A stretch of DNA of 64,000 nucleotides from Chitinophagaceae bacterium. GTDB lineage: Bacteria > Bacteroidota > Bacteroidia > Chitinophagales > Chitinophagaceae. Within the stretch, counting starts at the first letter, position 1. Each line of letters starts with the position of its first letter. The notes beneath the pieces were generated by a model. It saw only the letters and a list, made by a program, of their open reading frames with translations, was not told the origin of the DNA and did no database searches. The position numbers and the translations under genes were made by a program. The stretch spans positions 157,717 through 221,716 of the forward strand of contig CANGIY010000004.1 of assembly GCA_947454235.1 (NCBI GenBank). Direction: 5' to 3'. Positions 1-8,776 of this stretch are shown here, one piece after another.

Positions 1-141
1 ACCACCTGAAGAGCTGATATAACTGGTAGTAAGAGCTGTATAAGAACTTGAGAAGGCACTGAAAGTATAATCGCTTAATGCCTGAGACCAACCGGAAACA
101 GTACATAACAAAGTGATAACTATAGTATATAATTTCTTCAT
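1..141 (-). CDS. Secreted protein, N-terminal fragment (cut by window edge)
   Basis: The minus strand from an ATG at 141 is open for 47 codons to the window edge. It begins with a signal peptide (MKKLYTIVITLLCTVSGWSQ), with likely cleavage after the SWS-like site near residue 19. The mature start, with its Tyr-Thr-Phe-Ser and serine/threonine-rich text, resembles the N-terminus of large Bacteroidota secreted beta-sandwich proteins, which are often T9SS cargo. The rest of the gene lies outside the window, so the function cannot be told. The codon frame is exact over all 141 bases, which supports a real gene. Confidence 0.7.
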   Translation of the reverse strand, partial: MKKLYTIVITLLCTVSGWSQALSDYTFSAFSSSYTALTTSYISSSGG

Positions 142-232
142 AATCAATAGTATTATGGTAAATGGAGGTACTAACTTGTAAATATATTGTTTTTTTAGCA
201 GCCAGCCAATTATTTTGGCTCAATATGTGCAT

Positions 233-265
233 AAAAAAACCACCGGAAGCAAGTGCAGCCGGTGG
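233..265 (-). terminator. Rho-independent terminator of the yihA-asmA operon
   Basis: A 7-bp stem (CCACCGG at 240-246 with CCGGTGG at 259-265) is followed on the minus strand by a run of seven T. It lies about 20 bases after the stop of the AsmA-like gene. Confidence 0.8.
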
Positions 266-284
266 TCGAGTATTTTGGTTCAAA

Positions 285-2945
285 TTACTTACCGAATAAG
301 CCTTTCAGCCCCTTCTTGGCTTTTTCGGCAGCGTCGTCGATAGCCTTTTTAGCCCCATTATTGTTGCCTTTTGAAGTGTCACCGAAAATTTGCTTTTTAA
401 TTTCATCTTTGGCAGCATTCACCGCCTGATTTTTTATGGCTTTGACAGTGTCTTTGACAACATTTTTCACGCTGTCAACCTTTTTCTGAACTTCAGCCTT
501 AATTTCATTTTTGATGTTATCAACGGCATTGCCTGCAATGTTTTTCAGGTTTGTCTCAATTTTTGGAGCAGTTACAGTTCCACCAACATTGATCGCGAGA
601 TTCACTTTATCACCCATTTTTAAATTGAGTCCTTTAGCATTCGCCTGATTCAATAAATTGTTCACCATCGCAGTTCCCTGGCTGCCCATGAGCGATGTTG
701 GAATGGCAGTATTTATGCCATATTTGATGGTTTGGTCAAATCCAGTACTGCCGGCAATTTCAGCTTCAATCTGGTCTATTTTCAACTTGTAAGGTTCAAC
801 AACTATTCGCCCGTTGGCAATTGTATAGAATAGTTTTAAGTCTTTGATTGGTAAAGATTTATATTGGTTCAAGTTGAGTTTTGACGTAATTTGCTCAACC
901 ATTGGAAAACCTGATAAAAGCCCACTCAACATTTGAAGGTCGCCCTTACCTGAAATAGAATTCATAATTGGTTTCATGTCTCCGCCTAACTTGGCCGACA
1001 TATTGAGGTGTGAACTGATTTTTCCGGTGAGGTACTTAGCCGATGGCATCATTTTCTGCACCATCTCCACCGATTCGTAGGTTTTCTTCACATCAACGCC
1101 TTCAACTGAATAATTGAAATCAATGTCAGGGTTCTTTTTGTCGGTTTTGGTGCCATAGAACCCGGTCATTTTAATAGTTCCGTCTAAACCATGGCAGAAG
1201 ACATCTTGCAATGCTACTACCTGATTGCGGATCGCTAAGCCTCCGCGTAAGTCCGTCAAATTGAGTTTGTCGTATTTAAGTTTACCTACTTCAACCTTCA
1301 TGCCCAAATCAAGATTATCAGGCACTAAGAATACCGACACGTGAGTTGTATCAGGATTTGCTGTAGTGGTGCTGGTACCCATGAATTTGTTCAAGTCAAC
1401 CTGGTCAGCAGTAAAATGCATTGTGCCTTTCAGCGCCTCGTTGTGGAAGTAATACCCCAAAATGTTATCAACCGAACCATCTCCTGAATAGTTGGTTCCC
1501 AAGTAATTACCTTTAAAGTTGGCAACACTTACGTTTTTAGGATTGAATGTTAGCAACAGACTAGCTACAGAAACACCATCAGGGTAGTCTTTAGCTACAT
1601 AATTCATGTAATTTACATTGATAGTACCCGAAGCGTTCAAGTCGTCATACTTTTGTTTTTGCGCTGCGGCAACAGACCCTTTGAAAGAAACATCGGCAGT
1701 TACAATACCACTCATTTTCGTGCCGTCTTCAAGTTTTACAAAATTCTTGATGTTATTCAAGTCAACTTTTCCCTTCAAAGATGCGTCGATCCACTGGTTG
1801 CTGATTGGTGTTTTTAGCAACAATCTAAAGTCAAATGGTTCTGCACCCAGCTCAATGTGACCTTTTTCTAAGTTAATGAGCGTGTGGTCAGGTACTCCAT
1901 CGGGGTTATTTACAGCCAGTTTTACCTGAATGTTATTTACTTTTTGAGGGAGGGCAGGGTATTGGAATGAACCGTCTTTAATTTCAAGATTTACATTGAA
2001 CGCAGGCATTTCTGTTTTTGTCATTTTACCCTTAACAGCACCATTTAGTGCCAATGACCCAGTGGTTTTTACGTCCTTAAAATTTGCTGTGTAAATGCCC
2101 GGAACTAAAGAAAGAATGTCTTTGAAATCGTTAGATGGCGTTTTGAAATTAATGTCCATCACCATAGTTGTGGTATCAGGCATTTGAACAAAACCATTCG
2201 TTGAAAGTTTCAAACCATTCAATTGAATTTTGTCGGTATTGAAGCTGTACTTGCTGTTTTTAGAATCAACCTGCAAATCGAGGTCAACAGTTGTTTTTAC
2301 TTTATTGAGGTATGGTATATTACCCATGATGTAGGTGAATGCCTCAATTTTAGTTTTCGTTTCCAGTGTAAATGCGTCGCTGCCAAAGTCGCCGCCACCT
2401 GTATGGTCTATGCGGTCGATGATAGCGTGCATTTTTCCCAGCATGTCGTTGTACTCAATAAAGCCGTTCCTGACTTCATATTTGCGCAATTTCATCGCAA
2501 ACGGTTTTGATGCCTCCTCTGTTTTTTTAGCTGCAGTATCGGGTTTTGTGATATTCCAGTTTGCCGCACCATTTTCGTGAACGATTGCATGTATGCGCGG
2601 GTCTATCAAACCTATATACAAAATGTCGTAAGAGCCGCCAATTGCTTTCATAAGGTCTAGAGCCACATCAATGCTTTTTGCTGCAATTAAAGTGTCGCCT
2701 TTGAAATCATCTTTACCAACAATTTTTAATTCGTTGATACCAACGCTCAGGCGAGGGAAGTTCCTGAACAACGAAATGTCAACATCTTTAAAGTCGGTTG
2801 TTGCGTTTAAGTTGTCGTTCATTTCTTTTTTGACAATCGCTAAAATTTTGTCTTTGAACAAAACGGGAATCAGGACTGCCGCCAGTAAAAACAAGCCTAT
2901 TACAACCCCAAGGGTAATGAATATTCTTTTAACTGCCTTTTTCAT
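285..2945 (-). CDS. AsmA-family inner-membrane protein
   Basis: An 886-residue protein with one N-terminal membrane segment (about residues 7-29) followed by a long beta-rich periplasmic region. The first 120 residues have the AsmA N-terminal pattern (membrane anchor, then a basic stretch and LxVGINELKIVG). Regions near residues 560-780 match the AsmA C-terminal repeat style. The last 90 residues are rich in Lys, Ala and Asn and look like a flexible or amphipathic tail. AsmA/TamB-type proteins are thought to bridge the periplasm and to affect outer-membrane assembly or phospholipid transport; the role here is inferred from family only. It follows yihA by 28 bases and probably shares its transcript. 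A terminator lies just downstream. Confidence 0.85.
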   Translation of the reverse strand: MKKAVKRIFITLGVVIGLFLLAAVLIPVLFKDKILAIVKKEMNDNLNATTDFKDVDISLFRNFPRLSVGINELKIVGKDDFKGDTLIAAKSIDVALDLMKAIGGSYDILYIGLIDPRIHAIVHENGAANWNITKPDTAAKKTEEASKPFAMKLRKYEVRNGFIEYNDMLGKMHAIIDRIDHTGGGDFGSDAFTLETKTKIEAFTYIMGNIPYLNKVKTTVDLDLQVDSKNSKYSFNTDKIQLNGLKLSTNGFVQMPDTTTMVMDINFKTPSNDFKDILSLVPGIYTANFKDVKTTGSLALNGAVKGKMTKTEMPAFNVNLEIKDGSFQYPALPQKVNNIQVKLAVNNPDGVPDHTLINLEKGHIELGAEPFDFRLLLKTPISNQWIDASLKGKVDLNNIKNFVKLEDGTKMSGIVTADVSFKGSVAAAQKQKYDDLNASGTINVNYMNYVAKDYPDGVSVASLLLTFNPKNVSVANFKGNYLGTNYSGDGSVDNILGYYFHNEALKGTMHFTADQVDLNKFMGTSTTTANPDTTHVSVFLVPDNLDLGMKVEVGKLKYDKLNLTDLRGGLAIRNQVVALQDVFCHGLDGTIKMTGFYGTKTDKKNPDIDFNYSVEGVDVKKTYESVEMVQKMMPSAKYLTGKISSHLNMSAKLGGDMKPIMNSISGKGDLQMLSGLLSGFPMVEQITSKLNLNQYKSLPIKDLKLFYTIANGRIVVEPYKLKIDQIEAEIAGSTGFDQTIKYGINTAIPTSLMGSQGTAMVNNLLNQANAKGLNLKMGDKVNLAINVGGTVTAPKIETNLKNIAGNAVDNIKNEIKAEVQKKVDSVKNVVKDTVKAIKNQAVNAAKDEIKKQIFGDTSKGNNNGAKKAIDDAAEKAKKGLKGLFGK

Positions 2946-2973
2946 TGCTAGTTGGTATGTTGTTGATAATGAA

Positions 2974-3621
2974 TTATTTATTTTCTTTTTCTTCTGTTTT
3001 TTCGAGCATAGCCGGTGCTTCTTTCACCCACTCGCCATTCAGTTCGTTGATGTAGCCCAATATTTCTTTTTTGCCAAGATACTTTACTGCACTGGTCATG
3101 AATGAACGCGGAATAAACTCCCATTCTTGTTTCATTGCTTCAATAAAGCTTTTGGCATTTTTATGGGCTTCGCGCTGGGTGCTTTTATCGGCTTTTGTAA
3201 ATACTACATTGAAAGGCACTCCCCAGTCGCCCAGCTTCCTGAGAAATGCGAGGTCAATTTTTTGAGGCTCCAGACGGCTGTCTATTAACACGAATACTGT
3301 AACAAGATTCACACGCTCTTTGAGGTATGCGGCAATCATCTTTTCCCACTTTTCGCGTTGTGTCTGGCTGATTTTTGCATACCCATAGCCTGGCAAATCG
3401 ACGATGTAGAAATTGTTATTAACTATAAAGTGATTGATTAATTGTGTTTTGCCGGGTGTTCCCGATGTCTTAGCTAACTTGGAATTTCCAGTCAGCATAT
3501 TGATCAAAGACGACTTTCCAACGTTAGAACGCCCGATGAATGCATATTCGGGCTTGTCGCCCGGAGGGCATACTTTAACATCGGTATTACTAACAAGGTA
3601 CTTGGCTGACGTGATTTCCAT
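2974..3621 (-). CDS. yihA: Ribosome biogenesis GTP-binding protein YihA/YsxC (EngB)
   Basis: A 215-residue TRAFAC-class GTPase of normal family length. The G motifs are complete: G1 GRSNVGKS at residues 30-37, G2 threonine near 55, G3 DLPG at 75-78, G4 TKAD at 142-145 and a G5 SA near 177. The family assists late assembly of the 50S ribosomal subunit in the cytoplasm. The ATG at 3621 gives the usual short lead before G1. The gene is divergent from ubiE with only 25 bases between the starts. A minus-strand TATCTTTG box lies about 56 bases upstream, inside the ubiE coding region. A Lys/Glu-rich tail ends the protein. Confidence 0.96.
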   Translation of the reverse strand: MEITSAKYLVSNTDVKVCPPGDKPEYAFIGRSNVGKSSLINMLTGNSKLAKTSGTPGKTQLINHFIVNNNFYIVDLPGYGYAKISQTQREKWEKMIAAYLKERVNLVTVFVLIDSRLEPQKIDLAFLRKLGDWGVPFNVVFTKADKSTQREAHKNAKSFIEAMKQEWEFIPRSFMTSAVKYLGKKEILGYINELNGEWVKEAPAMLEKTEEKENK

Positions 3622-3633
3622 TTATTTTGGTTG

Positions 3634-3641
3634 TACTTTTG
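3634..3641 (+). promoter_or_regulatory. -7 box of ubiE (TACTTTTG)
   Basis: An exact match to the Bacteroidota -7 consensus TAnnTTTG. Only 5 bases separate it from the ATG at 3647, so the transcript would have almost no leader. No clear -33 TTTG is seen at the expected distance. Confidence 0.55.
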
Positions 3642-3646
3642 CAGAA

Positions 3647-4402
3647 ATGCAATCTCATAAAGACTCCAATCCGGCTGCAAAGATAATGCCAGATGCTACA
3701 TCTGGACTGAATAAGAAAGAGCAGGTCGCCCAAATGTTCAATAATATTGCAGAAAATTATGATTTTTTAAACCATTTTCTGTCTTTAGGTATCGATAAAG
3801 GGTGGCGCAAGAAGGCAATTAAAGAAGCTAGCTCGGTAAACCCGACTAAAATTCTTGATGTTGCTACGGGAACCGGGGACCTTGCAATTGCTGCCAGCGA
3901 GCTGCGCCCCGAAAAAATTGAGGGTATAGATATTGCCGACCAAATGCTGGAAATTGGCAGAAAGAAAATCGCAGAACGTGATTTAGCGAAAATGATTGAA
4001 TTGCAAACTGCCGATAGCATTTCTATTCCTTTCTCCAACAATACTTTTGACGTGGTGATGTGCGCTTATGGTGTGCGCAACTTTGAATTTCTGGAAGATG
4101 GGTTGAAAGAAATGTCGCGTGTTATGAGGTCGGGTGGTAAACTGGTAATTCTTGAGTTTTCCAAACCTACAACATTTCCGGTAAAACAAATGTTTGGGTT
4201 GTATTTTAAATTCGTACTTCCATTGCTTGGTAAAGTGTTCAGTAAGCACAACAGGGCTTATGCTTACTTGCCTGAATCGGTAAAAGCGTTTCCTCAAGGT
4301 GCTGAATTTTGCGGCATTCTTGAGCGTTGTGGTTTTGTAAAGGCGCATGCACGTCCTTTGACGTTTGGAATCACTTCCCTTTATACTGCCTACAAGCCAT
4401 AA
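3647..4402 (+). CDS. ubiE: Demethylmenaquinone/ubiquinone methyltransferase UbiE/MenG
   Basis: A 251-residue SAM-dependent class I methyltransferase that performs the C-methylation step of quinone synthesis; in Bacteroidota the product is menaquinone. The family's N-terminal signature KKEQVAQMFNNIAENYDFLN is present, followed by the SAM motif LDVATGTGDLAIAA, the DxADQML motif and the conserved YGVRNF segment. The reading frame is open back to 3434, but that stretch is antisense to yihA. The ATG at 3647 sits 5 bases after a TACTTTTG box and gives normal length; an ATG at 3686 is a possible alternative, with a 40-base leader. Divergent from yihA. Confidence 0.93.
   Translation: MQSHKDSNPAAKIMPDATSGLNKKEQVAQMFNNIAENYDFLNHFLSLGIDKGWRKKAIKEASSVNPTKILDVATGTGDLAIAASELRPEKIEGIDIADQMLEIGRKKIAERDLAKMIELQTADSISIPFSNNTFDVVMCAYGVRNFEFLEDGLKEMSRVMRSGGKLVILEFSKPTTFPVKQMFGLYFKFVLPLLGKVFSKHNRAYAYLPESVKAFPQGAEFCGILERCGFVKAHARPLTFGITSLYTAYKP
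3678..3685 (-). promoter_or_regulatory. -7 box of the yihA-asmA operon (TATCTTTG)
   Basis: An exact TAnnTTTG match on the minus strand, lying inside the 5' end of ubiE and 56 bases before the yihA start. The divergent promoters of yihA and ubiE would overlap. Confidence 0.45.
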
Positions 4403-4492
4403 GTTACATTCTTAATTGAGTGTTTTGATGAAGTGAATGGAGATATGGCGCATAAAATATAAATTTGAATTCTGACATACCTTTAGCTGTCC

Positions 4493-6445
4493 ATGCCTGT
4501 TTATTTCGATGCCGCGGGTAAACGAATTGACCTTGGTTCTGAATTAGGACGGGGAGGAGAGGGTATTGTCTACAACCTATATTACTCCGATAACGTAGCT
4601 AAAATATTTAATACCCAGCCCGATGCCAGCCGTGTAGCAAAACTGAAGCAGATGGTGGCAATGTACAATGAAACAATTGCAACCTATGCAGCATGGCCTA
4701 AGTCACTGATTTTTGATGAAAATGGCGAGATGTGCGGATTTGAGATGAAACGCCTGGTAGGGTACGTACCGCTGCACATGTTGTTTTCACCTATGGACCG
4801 GAAACGACTTTTCCCCGAGCGCGGTTATAACTACCTTGTTCATGTAGCCCGAAATCTGGCAATTGCGTTTCATAAATTACACGAAAATGGATTGGTCGTG
4901 GGAGATGTCAATGAAGGCAATATTCTCATTAACAATAACGGTTTTGTAGCATTTATCGACTGCGATTCTTTTCAGATAAAAGATGATGTAAGTGTATATT
5001 ATTGCGAGGTAGGGGTGCCACGTTATACCCCGCCCGAATTACTATTGTTGGGGTCGTTCGAAAATGTATTGCGTACCCCCAATACCGATAACTTTTCGAT
5101 GGCTATTCTTATTTTTCAATTGTTGTTTTTGGGTAGGCACCCATTTGCCGGGCGCAACAAAACCCGCCGTGACATTGATGAAGAGACTGCCATCAGAGAA
5201 AAGGAATTTGCATATTCAACCACCAATCTCAAGAAAAAGCTTTCACCACCTAACGACAGTGTCAATATTGAATGGCTGAATAAGGAAATAGTGGATTGTT
5301 TTCACAGGGCGTTTGAAGGCGATGACCGACCTTCCGCTTCTGACTGGGCAAAAGCACTGGAAGGGCAAATAGCCAACTTGATAACGTGCGAAGCATCAAA
5401 GAGCCACACATACCCAGAAAGTGCAGGCACTTGCCCATGGTGTCAGTTCAGGAGGTCCAAAGGCATTCGCTTTTTTCTGGATGATGACCTGATAGATGTC
5501 AAAGCGCACTTTGGAGATATCGACGCCTTTGTAAATGGATTCAATCCTGATTCGATAGCGCTTGAAAAATGGGATGCACAAATTGACGTCAGCAGCGTTG
5601 TACCAACTATTTCACGCTCATCTTTACGAGCAGAACTCAGTTCAATGCGCAACAAATATTTGTTGCGTTTTGCTGCTACATGTATTTTTAGTTTGTATTG
5701 GTTTTTGAATAAAAATGCCGATCACACAATAGGGTTCCTGCTTTGTGGGGTGTTTTCAGTGGTCACTCTTTACTTCTATAAAGTGACGTTCAGTCAATGG
5801 AAAGCCGGAGGGAAATATTATGTGAAGTACTCGCTTGAAAAAGATAAGTTTGATCTATTAATTGACGAATATAATCACCCTAAAGATTCCCGTTTATTTG
5901 GTGAAACAGCCAAAGAGCTGAAATCGAAAATTGAGCAATATAAAGCACTGCCATCTCGAATTCAGGAACTAAAAATACTTGCAGAACAGCAACTTTATCA
6001 GGAGCAATTGAATATTTACCTTGCATTATTCCTTATTGATACACACAATATCAACTCGATAGGTGAAACGCGCAAGGCTGCAATGGCGCAGGCTGGAATC
6101 TTAACCGCGGCAGATGTGACTCAGTTAAAAACTGTAAAAGTACCGGGTATGGGGCCAAAGAATATACAAACCATGTTTGAATGGCAGCGGCAACTGGGAG
6201 AGGGATATGTTTATATTCCCGATTCGGTACACCATGACAAAGTGATGGAACGAATGGACGAGATTATTAAAAAAGAGCAACAAGCAATAGAGCAGGAGAT
6301 TCGCAAAACCTACCAAAAACTCAATTTCATTAAATCCAATATTGCCGGAAAACGCCTGATACACGAGCGCGAAATAAGAGCATGCGCCATGAACGTTGCT
6401 CAGGCAAAAGCCAATCTCGACTTCATCAATAACATGAAGTTTTAA
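4493..6445 (+). CDS. Protein kinase-like protein with zinc-ribbon-like, membrane and helix-hairpin-helix regions
   Basis: A 650-residue protein. Residues 13-290 have a eukaryotic-type kinase fold: glycine loop GRGGEG at 19-24, VAK lysine at 37, catalytic loop GDVNEGN at 137-143 (Asp138) and DCD in place of DFG at 156-158. A CPWC pair preceded by Cys and His near residues 300-315 looks like a small zinc ribbon. Two membrane segments follow (about 390-435), then a coiled region and a helix-hairpin-helix (VPGMGPKNI, about 548-556), and a Lys/Glu-rich C-terminus. This layout matches the HhH kinases that usually travel with a PP2C phosphatase and a TerY-like VWA protein in stress or conflict gene sets; neither is here. 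A TACCTTTA box at 4478-4485 lies 7 bases before the ATG. The target is unknown. The stop overlaps the ispD stop by 4 bases. Confidence 0.8.
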   Translation: MPVYFDAAGKRIDLGSELGRGGEGIVYNLYYSDNVAKIFNTQPDASRVAKLKQMVAMYNETIATYAAWPKSLIFDENGEMCGFEMKRLVGYVPLHMLFSPMDRKRLFPERGYNYLVHVARNLAIAFHKLHENGLVVGDVNEGNILINNNGFVAFIDCDSFQIKDDVSVYYCEVGVPRYTPPELLLLGSFENVLRTPNTDNFSMAILIFQLLFLGRHPFAGRNKTRRDIDEETAIREKEFAYSTTNLKKKLSPPNDSVNIEWLNKEIVDCFHRAFEGDDRPSASDWAKALEGQIANLITCEASKSHTYPESAGTCPWCQFRRSKGIRFFLDDDLIDVKAHFGDIDAFVNGFNPDSIALEKWDAQIDVSSVVPTISRSSLRAELSSMRNKYLLRFAATCIFSLYWFLNKNADHTIGFLLCGVFSVVTLYFYKVTFSQWKAGGKYYVKYSLEKDKFDLLIDEYNHPKDSRLFGETAKELKSKIEQYKALPSRIQELKILAEQQLYQEQLNIYLALFLIDTHNINSIGETRKAAMAQAGILTAADVTQLKTVKVPGMGPKNIQTMFEWQRQLGEGYVYIPDSVHHDKVMERMDEIIKKEQQAIEQEIRKTYQKLNFIKSNIAGKRLIHEREIRACAMNVAQAKANLDFINNMKF

Positions 6446-7122
6446 CTGTTGCTATTCAGAAAGGTTTGAGCTATTATTAAATCTTCAGGGGTAGTTATTT
6501 TAATATTTTTCTTTTCGCCCTCTACTAAGTGTACAGTCCCTCCAAAAGCTTCAAGTACTGTAGCCTCATCAGTAAATTGTTCAGAAAAAGGTTGTTGAAA
6601 CGCAGGTTTGATGATTTCAGTCTTGAAGGTTTGTGGTGTTTGAATTACCCTAATTGTGCTGCGGTCGACAGGGCGCGACTGCTCGCCATCAACTGCTCTT
6701 AAGCTTTCTGCTACGGGTATTGCAGGTATTGCACATCCTTGTTCAATGGTGGTTTGTAAACATCTGAAAATCATCGCTTTCGAAATTATTGGGCGCGCAG
6801 CATCATGGACAAATACAATGCCATCTTCAGTAATTGCATTCAATCCATTTTGTACCGAATGAAACCTTGTTGCACCACCGGTTGTAGCAATTATATTGGT
6901 GTTTTCGGGTAAATGTTGTTTGAGTCGTTCCAGCCATTGCTGCATTCCCTCTGGTAGTACAACAATAATTTGAGCATCGGGCATGGCTTGTACAAATGCA
7001 TTTACAGTATGGTAAAGAACTGGTTTGCCGTTAATATCCAGGAACTGTTTTGGAGTTTCGGTGCCCATTCTAGTGCCTTTTCCTCCGGCTACTATCACTG
7101 CAAATTTCTTTATGTCCCCCAT
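6442..7122 (-). CDS. ispD: 2-C-methyl-D-erythritol 4-phosphate cytidylyltransferase
   Basis: A 226-residue IspD of usual length. It joins CTP and methylerythritol 4-phosphate in the non-mevalonate isoprenoid pathway. The N-terminal nucleotide-binding motif VAGGKGTRMG (about residues 11-20) with the following TPKQF lysine, the FVHDAARP aspartate motif and the TDEATVLEA segment are all present. The C-terminus has the typical NIKITTPEDLIIAQ. It is convergent with the kinase gene, the two reading frames overlapping by 4 bases at their stops, and is divergent from the small gene at 7170. Confidence 0.96.
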   Translation of the reverse strand: MGDIKKFAVIVAGGKGTRMGTETPKQFLDINGKPVLYHTVNAFVQAMPDAQIIVVLPEGMQQWLERLKQHLPENTNIIATTGGATRFHSVQNGLNAITEDGIVFVHDAARPIISKAMIFRCLQTTIEQGCAIPAIPVAESLRAVDGEQSRPVDRSTIRVIQTPQTFKTEIIKPAFQQPFSEQFTDEATVLEAFGGTVHLVEGEKKNIKITTPEDLIIAQTFLNSNS

Positions 7123-7169
7123 ACGTTCTAATTTTATGTCGCTGAATACAACTGCAAAAAAACAACGTA

Positions 7170-7520
7170 ATGACTATAAGTAAAAAGATATTTTCTGCTT
7201 TGCTGCCTGTAATGTGTTTGGGCGCGTTTAAATCGGGCGCTCAAGTGGTTTTCTTGACTGAAAAGAAAAAAGAAGCACAGGTAAAAATATTTCAGACGCA
7301 ATACAAACTGGAAGCTGATGTGGTAGTGTTTAAGACTCCTTTTATTGATAATGCAGTTGAAAATAAGGGCATTTGGTTTTTTACAAAACACGAGGGTGAG
7401 TGCAATAAAATTATCACTTACACCAAAGAAAAACAACTTGCCGACCTGAAAGTTTATTTCACTAGCGACAAAAACGAAGCGGGCTGGATCAACAAAAAGA
7501 AAAAGTACATTATGAACTAA
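7170..7520 (+). CDS. Small secreted protein, DUF6150-like
   Basis: A 116-residue protein with a signal peptide (residues 1 to about 25, ending near SGAQ). The rest is built of short beta-type repeats in which hydrophobic strands alternate with basic turns (KIFQTQYKLEADVVVFKT, then KVYFTSDKNEAGW). This resembles the small DUF6150 proteins common in Bacteroidota, but the match is from memory. Function is unknown. Its last 11 bases overlap the end of the convergent acyltransferase gene. No cysteine or catalytic motif stands out in the mature part. Confidence 0.7.
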   Translation: MTISKKIFSALLPVMCLGAFKSGAQVVFLTEKKKEAQVKIFQTQYKLEADVVVFKTPFIDNAVENKGIWFFTKHEGECNKIITYTKEKQLADLKVYFTSDKNEAGWINKKKKYIMN

Positions 7521-8646
7521 CGGCTTCGTTGGTTCCTGATTTTTCTGTGATGATTCTTTTGTTCATAAATGGCTTTTCTACAGTTAGGTAGAAGGCAACT
7601 GAAACGATTAAGATTGCCAATAGCAATGCTGCTGCGAAAACAGTATAACCTCCTATGCCATGTAATACAGTGCAATGCTTCATTATTAGGTTGCCTACAA
7701 AAGAAATAATAGTGAAGTGCAGCAAGTAAATGCTGTAACATATGCCTCCGATGGTGGCTGTGACTTTATTGCCAATTGCTTTTTTGATGCTCGGGTTGCA
7801 AATGCATGTCAATAAAAATACCCCGACAAGTGGCGCGTAAGTAAGTTGAGTTAACCAGTTGAAGTGGATGGGTGTATAACACAGATAACCAAACAATAGT
7901 GCACTGGCGGCAATCCACAATGGGTGGTGTAATTTCTCTATGGCTTTGTAATTGGCAAATAAATCAGCAGCAATCATCCCCGCAATAAAAAACTGCCCAT
8001 AACCATATATGTTTCGAAATACAGGAGATATATAGTTGGGTAACAATGCGCATACGGCAATCAGTAAACTCCAAACTAGATAACGTACAGCTACATTTTG
8101 CCGGAACAATTTAAACAGTAAGGGCCCCAATAGATAAAATTGTATTTCAACCTCCAACGACCAAGCAACAGCGGTGATAATAGGCATGTGATGGTAAATT
8201 AGCCCATGAGCATAAAAGATGGACGCAGCGTAATGTTTCAGTTGTTCGGTGAGTCCCAGCCCATAAGGGTTAAGATTAAAAGCCAATTGCCCGAAGAAAA
8301 TCAACGTTAGGGCGATGATGTAGGGCGGTTCAATTCTTGTAAGCCGTCGCAAATAATAGCTTCTGGCAGAGGGCGTCTTACCATCTTTGTTTCTTGCAAA
8401 TGGAAGTGAAACTATAAACCCACTCAATACAAAAAAGAACAACACCCCCTTGTTTCCATTCATCAACCATACAGAAATAAACCCACCGGGTAATGCCAGC
8501 GCAGGTAATTTGGCAGTGATGTAACCATTTATGTGAAACAGTACAACGTACATAATGGCTATGAACCTAAACCCGTCAATTTCGGAGTAGTAGGTACCCG
8601 ACGATGTTATTCGTCGAAGTTTGTTCCAAAATGTTGATTGTGCCAT
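7510..8646 (-). CDS. Acyltransferase 3 family membrane protein
   Basis: A 378-residue polytopic protein with about ten membrane segments. The N-terminal motif IDGFRFIAIMYVVLFHINGY holds the conserved Arg and His of acyltransferase family 3 (OafA/WecH/NodX type). The LSGFIVSLPF and TRIEPPY segments also fit the family. Such enzymes move acetyl or other acyl groups onto sugars or lipids of the envelope; the substrate here is unknown. A TAACTTTA sequence (minus strand, 8653-8660) sits 6 bases before the ATG and may be its -7 box. The stop codon end overlaps the convergent small secreted gene by 11 bases. Confidence 0.9.
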   Translation of the reverse strand: MAQSTFWNKLRRITSSGTYYSEIDGFRFIAIMYVVLFHINGYITAKLPALALPGGFISVWLMNGNKGVLFFFVLSGFIVSLPFARNKDGKTPSARSYYLRRLTRIEPPYIIALTLIFFGQLAFNLNPYGLGLTEQLKHYAASIFYAHGLIYHHMPIITAVAWSLEVEIQFYLLGPLLFKLFRQNVAVRYLVWSLLIAVCALLPNYISPVFRNIYGYGQFFIAGMIAADLFANYKAIEKLHHPLWIAASALLFGYLCYTPIHFNWLTQLTYAPLVGVFLLTCICNPSIKKAIGNKVTATIGGICYSIYLLHFTIISFVGNLIMKHCTVLHGIGGYTVFAAALLLAILIVSVAFYLTVEKPFMNKRIITEKSGTNEAVSS

Positions 8647-8776
8647 AGGGTGTAAAGTTAATAGTTGCCCCCTGTATTTAGATTTTGGCGAATGTGCAAT
8701 ACTTTTTTAATGAATTGCCCGTTTAACTTTTTGTATGAAAAATAGTCTTAAATTTGTTTCAAATCACCAACAAGTA

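Noticed and set aside
3434..3646. Longer N-terminus for ubiE
   Set aside because: The extra 71 codons are antisense to yihA and lie before the -7 box; the protein from 3647 has normal length.
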